This document shows, in pieces, positions 59,701-64,000 of a DNA stretch of 64,000 nt; position 1 is the stretch's first letter, and each line of letters begins with the position of its first letter. Origin of the DNA: Heterotrichella gracilis (lineage: Eukaryota > Sar > Xanthophyceae > Tribonematales > Xanthonemataceae); NCBI GenBank assembly GCA_032358255.1, contig JAULBX010015533.1, forward strand, positions 186,001 to 250,000, written 5' to 3'. Below the pieces are notes generated by a model. It worked only from the letters and a program-made list of their open reading frames with translations. It was not told where the DNA came from and made no database searches. The position numbers and the translations under genes are program-made.

Positions 59701-61163
59701 AAGGAAAACTATTTACTAAACGCTGGCTCCCTCTCGCAGGTGGGGCTCTGCGCACGGCAAGCTGTTTGTATCCAGCGTTGGCCCAGGGTACAACGACACA
59801 CGCATCCGGCCGTGGAATGAGCTGGCCACTAGGGGAAGGGAGGGGGGGATGAGGTGAGGGGGGTAGGGTGGGGGAGGTGTGCGTTCCATTTTGAGATTGG
59901 TTGGGTAACAAGGGGGGGAAAGGGAGGGAATAGGAAGAGGTGGGTGGTGGTGGGGGCATCTGGAACAAGGTGGGGATACATTTAAAGGGATGGAGAGGAG
60001 AGGAGGGGAGGGGACGAAGGTGGGGGTGCGCGCTTCCTTCCAGCTCTGTAGTAAGCTGAGTGTCAGAGGGAACGAAGGTGGTGTGTGTTTTGGGGCTGGT
60101 GTGCCCTCCCTATATTGACCACCTCCACCATGACCAGCACAACCCTAGAACCCTAAGTCCTAAATCGCATTCACTGCTCACCCCAAGTGGTCACAGGCAC
60201 CAGCCTCAGCCTGAACCACTATTAAACCCTAAACCCTAAACCTAAACCCTAGTGCTTGACTCTGAACCCTAAGCCTAAACCCTAATCAGTAAACAACGTA
60301 CCCCTGACCCCCAGGTACCAGCGGATGTGGCAGCAGGCAGTGGATTCCTCCGCTGACGTCATCTCCATCACGTCATACAACGAGTGGGGCGAGGGCACGC
60401 AGATAGAGCCGGCTGCGTGGGACCTGGGGGAAAACAAGTAAGGGGCAGGGGGACAAGGGGGGGGGGGGGCCAAGGGGGCGAACAGCTGCAGCATGGCCAT
60501 TGCTGTGCCTAACACCACGCCAATACTGGCTGTTGCACATGCTAATTAGCTGTCGCTGTTGTCCCCAAGTTTATCAAAACGGAGACAGGTTGCTGCAACA
60601 CTTCAACTGCCTAAAAAGGCATTGAGCACTTTTGAACCTTTGTTTCAGGCACTCGTGGTCGTCCTCAGGCCACCATCGCAAATAATAGTGAATAGTAATG
60701 TACTAAACACGATACTATTTCACTGATAGTATCTTGTACTATACAAGATAATTAAAAAAAATTGAAGTAGCACAGTGCGTGCCCATATATGGTCTGGCTA
60801 CTGTTGCATGATGCATGTGTGCACCGCATTTAAATTATGATCCCCAACTACACCCACAGGTTTGGGTACGACAGCTATGGCAGCCAGCCCGGCTCCGAGC
60901 AGTTGTACCTAAACCCTAAACCCTAACAATTACACCCTAAACCCCACAGGTTTGGGTACGACAGCTATGGCAGCCAGCCCGGCTCCGAGCAGCTGTACCT
61001 AAACCCTAAACCCTAACAATTACACCCTAAACCCCACAGGTTTGGGTACGACAGCTATGGCTACCAGCCCGGCTCCGAGCAGCTGTACCTCAACATCACC
61101 AAGGGCTTTGCGGAGGCATTTGTCAGCAAGGCCAAGGCGAGCTGGGCCAAGGAGGAGCTGTGA
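56739..61163 (+). CDS. MANEA: Glycoprotein endo-alpha-1,2-mannosidase (GH99)
   Basis: Ten exons (56739-56917, 57021-57115, 57213-57301, 57467-57508, 57830-57971, 58482-58673, 59006-59147, 59740-59853, 60315-60437, 61040-61163) join in phase to 413 residues. A short N-terminus and the hydrophobic WWALTVILLGFVLGV (residues about 12-26) fit a type II signal anchor, placing the enzyme in the Golgi lumen. GH99 hallmarks include HAFYYLWYGNPETDGKY with HWDHEVLPHW, the loop VVASWWGPAWRDG, VALHMEPYPGR, and the catalytic segment TSYNEWGEGTQIEPA (Glu355 and Glu358, matching the known catalytic pair). The enzyme removes glucosylated mannose from N-glycans, a route around glucosidase trimming. Four exon edges are duplicated in introns, more per length than in any other gene here. 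Three equivalent acceptors precede the last exon; only the third gives the full C-terminus. Confidence 0.93.
57934..58230 (+). repeat. Four copies of the GH99 exon 5 donor edge
   Basis: The exon end GGGCAGCAAGGTGGCGCTGC followed by ACATGGAGCCGTACCCAGGT is repeated in the intron at 58012, 58118 and, shortened, 58201. Each copy is followed by CTAGGGTTTGTAGGG-like phrases. The spacings are about 78, 106 and 83 bp. Copies 2 and 4 keep the CCAGGTG donor; copy 3 does not. Confidence 0.93.
58352..58531 (+). repeat. Copied acceptor edge of GH99 exon 6
   Basis: Bases 58354-58410 repeat the true exon start at 58474-58531, sharing CGCAGCACCTCCACCATCC and GACCTCGCCTACCT. The upstream copy retains its AG acceptor in the same phase but meets a stop codon shortly afterwards. 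Confidence 0.92.
59076..59368 (+). repeat. Copied donor edge of GH99 exon 7
   Basis: The exon end 59076-59147 is repeated at about 59291-59367, sharing GGAGCAGGTGTCGTACGGGG and GGGCGGAG-TGCACAG. In the copy the donor has become CACAGATAGG and is no longer a GT site. Confidence 0.9.
60223..60250. repeat. Interstitial telomere-like tract
   Basis: Four near-perfect AAACCCT units in the intron before GH99 exon 9. Confidence 0.95.
60860..61095 (+). repeat. 90-bp unit repeated three times at the last GH99 exon
   Basis: Units start at 60860, 60950 and 61040. The first two are 90 bp and differ at a single base. Each has a 51-base exon edge (GTTTGGGTACGACAGCTATG onward to CTGTACCT) followed by AAACCCTAAACCCTAACAAT and TACACCCTAAACCCCACAG, which supplies the next acceptor. 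The third unit continues into the true exon. Confidence 0.98.
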
Positions 61164-62531
61164 GCGAGGTGGAACGGGGAGGGAGGGGGGGAGCGCGTGC
61201 AAATGAGGGACTCGGTAGGGTGCCATCTCTGGTTGGGCCAGGGAGAGGCTGTGAGAGAAGTGGAAATGGGGAGGGAAGGGGGGGAGTGTGTGACGCTATG
61301 GTACCGTGCAACTACTTGCTATTTAGGGTTTAGGGTTCCATGGGCACCAGGCGACACTGAGCACAGCGTCAATAGTGGCGTTGGAAGGCGAACCCCTTCA
61401 CTTCAGCCTTGGAGCGTGCAACTGCTGTAGAACGACAGCCACTTATCGCTCACTTTTTACTGCAGTGCACAGCTGTGCGGAGCAGTCTCTTGAGAGGACG
61501 GATGCTTTGTATGTAGCTTGTTTTAACATGCACATGCCACACCAGCATAGTGCCCAATGCAATTGGGTCTCAAGGGGTGGTCCACTCCTCTTAGCAAACC
61601 ACTTACAGTGGTCGTTTATTATTTGTGTAGTTCTATAGTGAAGAGAAACCGTAATAAAGGCATGCTAGTGCCAGCGAGCAGTGGTCACCAGAACAGCAAG
61701 GGGGTGAAAGTAAAAACACCTATCCATCGCGAAGGCACACAACTTTAAGAAACACAGTTCCGAGCTTCAGGACTGAAGTTCGTGTCGTGATGTCACGATC
61801 AGACGCATAAATATTGCGCTAGCTCACTGGAGCAACCGTTGTTCAAGTTGAGATGCAGTTGGCATTGCTGGCCAGTTGTGGCCAACCCGTTTGTTTGTTA
61901 CAGCCAGGAAAACACTGATGTTCTATCCATAAAGTACAAAACTGGCGGCAGACGACTTTTGACGTGACATGGCAATTTCCCTTCAACACCAGCGTATGTG
62001 GGGAACGAGATAGCGCAGGCAAGGATAGCCTTGGCAAACGACCATATGCATGCATGCAAAACTGCGCACACCCTATATATATGCCTGCTGCTGGTAGCAC
62101 CTAATGAAGCATATGTAGGCTATGTGAGGTGAACGAACGGAGGGAACGGCAGTGTCGGAACGCACTGAGAGTTTTCTTCCGGTATCTTTGCATGATTGCA
62201 GTGTTGCAACAGGTGGTCAATGCCTGCATCGTCAAACAGTGAGACGTAGGACCGTCTGTGTAGCGCGCCATATTTCCTGACAAGTACGCCATTGCGCTTC
62301 CATTAATGTAACGCCAGAGCTTGTTGACGTTAGTTGATTGGTGGCACCCTGCCGATCGGTTAACCGGTTAAACAATCGCACAGTAGTCGTTCTACCTTAA
62401 CCAACAGGATCCAAGGCTTTTAACTGTTGCCAGCCCCAAAAAGCAGCACTCTGCAACCCTTCAGGCTTGCTGCAATTTGTCTTTCTCCCCCATTCCTCAG
62501 GCCGGTCCCATCTTGGTCACTGGCCTGACAG
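61164..62531. other. Intergenic region, no gene recognised
   Basis: This 1.4 kb follows the GH99 stop. It includes a diverged copy of the bases around that stop (61225-61270 resembles 61138-61190, sharing CTGGGCCAAGG/TTGGGCCAGGG and GAGCTGTGAG/GAGGCTGTGAG), a TTTAGGGTTTAGGG phrase at 61322-61337, and an AATAAA-type phrase near 61650. The 5' exon of the gene at 62532 should lie here or be lost, but I could not find it. Confidence 0.45.
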
Positions 62532-63755
62532 TGGGCCAATCTGGTCACCCCCAATCTGTGGCAGACGTTCAAGTACAAAAGCTACAGTCGCCAGCGCCTC
62601 CCGCTCATCACTTTCCTGCCAATGCTGTGCCACACGCGCCACATCGAGATTGCGGAGGCAAACGCGGGAAAGGTGGTGCAGATCCTGCAAGCATTAGACC
62701 CAGGGGTGGTGGAAACCGTCACACTTGGACATGACATCTACACTGGTCATGGGGGCACGAATTTGGTGGCCATGTGCCAGCAGCTGGCTCGTCTGCGTGG
62801 CCTGACTAAGCTGGTCCTGTGTGGGAGAAGCTACTTCAGGGGCGACGACCCATCGGTTGAGCAGCTCACTGCGTGCAGCGCCCAGCTTGCCTCAATGACG
62901 TCGCTCACCAGCTTGGAATGGCGCCAGCGGGATGCAACTGGCAGGCATGTGCCGGGTCCTCCCTTCAGCCTGCCCCTCCTCCTCCACGCCAAGCTCTACC
63001 TGCCCACCCAAGATCCAAGCGCCGCCGTCACCCTGCCCCACTTGGAGCTGGTATTGTTCCCCTCTGAACGCCAAGGAGTACCCCAGCCGCCCAACTCTGT
63101 GGATCTGCGCCGCCTCACTGCCCTCACCGCACTCAACCTCCACGCCTGCCAAGCGCACCAGCAATGCGACCTCCAGGGCGGTGCAAGCTGGTGCACCTCT
63201 CAGCTGCAGCGCCTGGCGTTGTGCGGACCAACGCGTGCGGAAAACTCAGGCAACCGCAACGCATGGCTTGCTGGCCACTACGATGCGCGCACCCTGCTGG
63301 CCCCACTGCAGCTGACGTACCTAGAGCTGCGGGGCTGTGCGGTGAACCACCTGGAGGAAGGGCTGGCCATGCTGCAAGGGCTGTGCAAGCTGTGTGTGGA
63401 GAGCATGCGGCAGGTGGGGGAGGTAGTGGTGCCTCCCCTCCCCGCCCTGCGCGTGCTGCGCATCGGTGTCGGGGTGGTGGTGCTGCGCCTGCCGCTGAAC
63501 CTGGGGCTGGAGGTGCGCGACTGGGATTTTGACAACTCGGTTGAGAGGGCGGTGCGCTTTGTTGGGAGCAAATATGAGGCGGTGGTGGGGGACAGCTCGG
63601 ATTGCCTGCAGCACGTGCCGTTTGGGCCCAAGTTGTTGGGCAGCAGGGCGGCGGAGCGGCAGCATGTGATGGAGTGGCTGGGGTCCAAGGCGGCGTGGGC
63701 GGTGCCGCTGCTGGTGGAGCGCAAGAAGGGGAGGAGGATGAGCGTAGGTGGATGA
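62532..63755 (+). CDS. F-box/LRR-like protein, 5' exon not found
   Basis: One long open exon follows an AG acceptor at 62530-62531 and ends at TGA 63753-63755, giving at least 407 residues (an internal ATG at 62622 would give 377). Its first residues, WANLVTPNLWQTFKYKSY, fit the second half of an F-box (W..LV.P.LW..F), and the rest contains loosely spaced leucine-rich segments such as LTSLEWRQRD, LTALTALNLHAC, LTYLELRGCAV and LPALRVLRIGVGVV. It is probably an SCF substrate adaptor. An in-frame TGA at 62526-62528 lies just before the proposed acceptor, so the exon cannot extend further upstream. Codon use is strongly GC-rich. Whether the gene is intact depends on the missing first exon. Confidence 0.65.
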   Translation, partial: WANLVTPNLWQTFKYKSYSRQRLPLITFLPMLCHTRHIEIAEANAGKVVQILQALDPGVVETVTLGHDIYTGHGGTNLVAMCQQLARLRGLTKLVLCGRSYFRGDDPSVEQLTACSAQLASMTSLTSLEWRQRDATGRHVPGPPFSLPLLLHAKLYLPTQDPSAAVTLPHLELVLFPSERQGVPQPPNSVDLRRLTALTALNLHACQAHQQCDLQGGASWCTSQLQRLALCGPTRAENSGNRNAWLAGHYDARTLLAPLQLTYLELRGCAVNHLEEGLAMLQGLCKLCVESMRQVGEVVVPPLPALRVLRIGVGVVVLRLPLNLGLEVRDWDFDNSVERAVRFVGSKYEAVVGDSSDCLQHVPFGPKLLGSRAAERQHVMEWLGSKAAWAVPLLVERKKGRRMSVGG

Positions 63756-64000
63756 TGGGACACGCATGGGGAGGGGAATGTGAACCATTGTGGTGATTCC
63801 CATGGGGCGACTGCGCTTGGCGTGGTCACCAAGCGCCGGCTGCATGCGACGAAATGAAATGCAGGAGGTGAAAGGAGAATGCAGGAGGTGAAAGAACAGA
63901 GCACACAGAATGCATCATCAATCTTAAAGGAAATATTGAACTCAATGGCAGCTAGAGTATCCACTATTATAGTAATTGGTGCAGGATGTATACATAATGT
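63756..64000. other. Downstream region at the window end
   Basis: The likely 3' UTR of the F-box/LRR-like gene, turning AT-rich. It contains the direct repeat ATGCAGGAGGTGAAAG at 63859-63874 and again at 63879-63894. Confidence 0.5.

Noticed and set aside
62526-62528. Selenocysteine reading of the in-frame TGA
   Set aside because: An acceptor two bases later removes it, no SECIS-like element was seen, and F-box proteins are not selenoproteins.

Overview
This window looks like nuclear DNA of a green alga (Chlorophyta, probably a trebouxiophyte-like lineage; the lineage is inference). The signs are GC-rich, intron-dense genes with GT-AG introns and codons ending mostly in C or G, many interstitial copies of the plant/green-algal telomere motif CCCTAAA/TTTAGGG, TGTAA motifs downstream of stop codons (the chlorophyte poly(A) signal), an S-adenosylhomocysteine hydrolase with the plant-type insertion, and a protein with a predicted chloroplast transit peptide. 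No rRNA, tRNA, CRISPR array, transposase or reverse transcriptase was recognised. Exon models below were built by hand from splice sites and checked for reading phase.

Layout: 433-1796 (+) plastid-targeted membrane protein of unknown function; 3380-7969 (-) CHR-family chromate transporter, 11 exons; 8744-9320 (+) 103-residue protein resembling the N-terminal cap of plant LRR proteins; 10236-11243 (+) mitochondrial-type thioredoxin; 12758-18568 (-) F-box/leucine-rich-repeat protein, 11 exons; 19406-25499 (+) RRN3/TIF-IA, the RNA polymerase I initiation factor; 26690-32080 a roughly 5.4 kb cluster of about nine diverged copies of an unknown non-coding repeat; 33001-36631 (+) saccharopine dehydrogenase-like oxidoreductase; 37125-41826 (-) BET/GTE-type bromodomain-NET protein; 42175-44050 (+) S-adenosylhomocysteine hydrolase; 45569-55976 (-) WDR81/GFS12-like BEACH-WD40 protein, 19 exons; 56739-61163 (+) GH99 endo-alpha-1,2-mannosidase; 62532-63755 (+) F-box/LRR-like protein whose 5' exon was not found. 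These are housekeeping genes of unrelated pathways, not an operon or cluster. The notable arrangement is divergent pairs sharing short promoters (CHR/103-aa gene, F-box/RRN3, BET/SAHH, WDR81/GH99).

The most unusual signal is structural. In five genes (thioredoxin, F-box/LRR, RRN3, BET, GH99) the edge of an exon, usually 30-100 bp spanning a splice site, is repeated once to three times in the neighbouring intron or just past the stop codon, and the copies are often separated by CCCTAAA/TTTAGGG tracts. I count about 17 such events. The clearest is a 90-bp unit present three times at the last GH99 exon, where each copy keeps a splice acceptor and the first two run into a stop made by the telomere-like tract. 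A non-genic parallel lies at 29690-29735, where a telomere-repeat tract sits between 10-bp direct repeats inside an otherwise alignable repeat. I see no comparable events in SAHH, SCCPDH, CHR or the WDR81-like gene. Together they suggest local duplication coupled to telomere-motif insertion as a source of intron growth and decoy splice sites in this genome.
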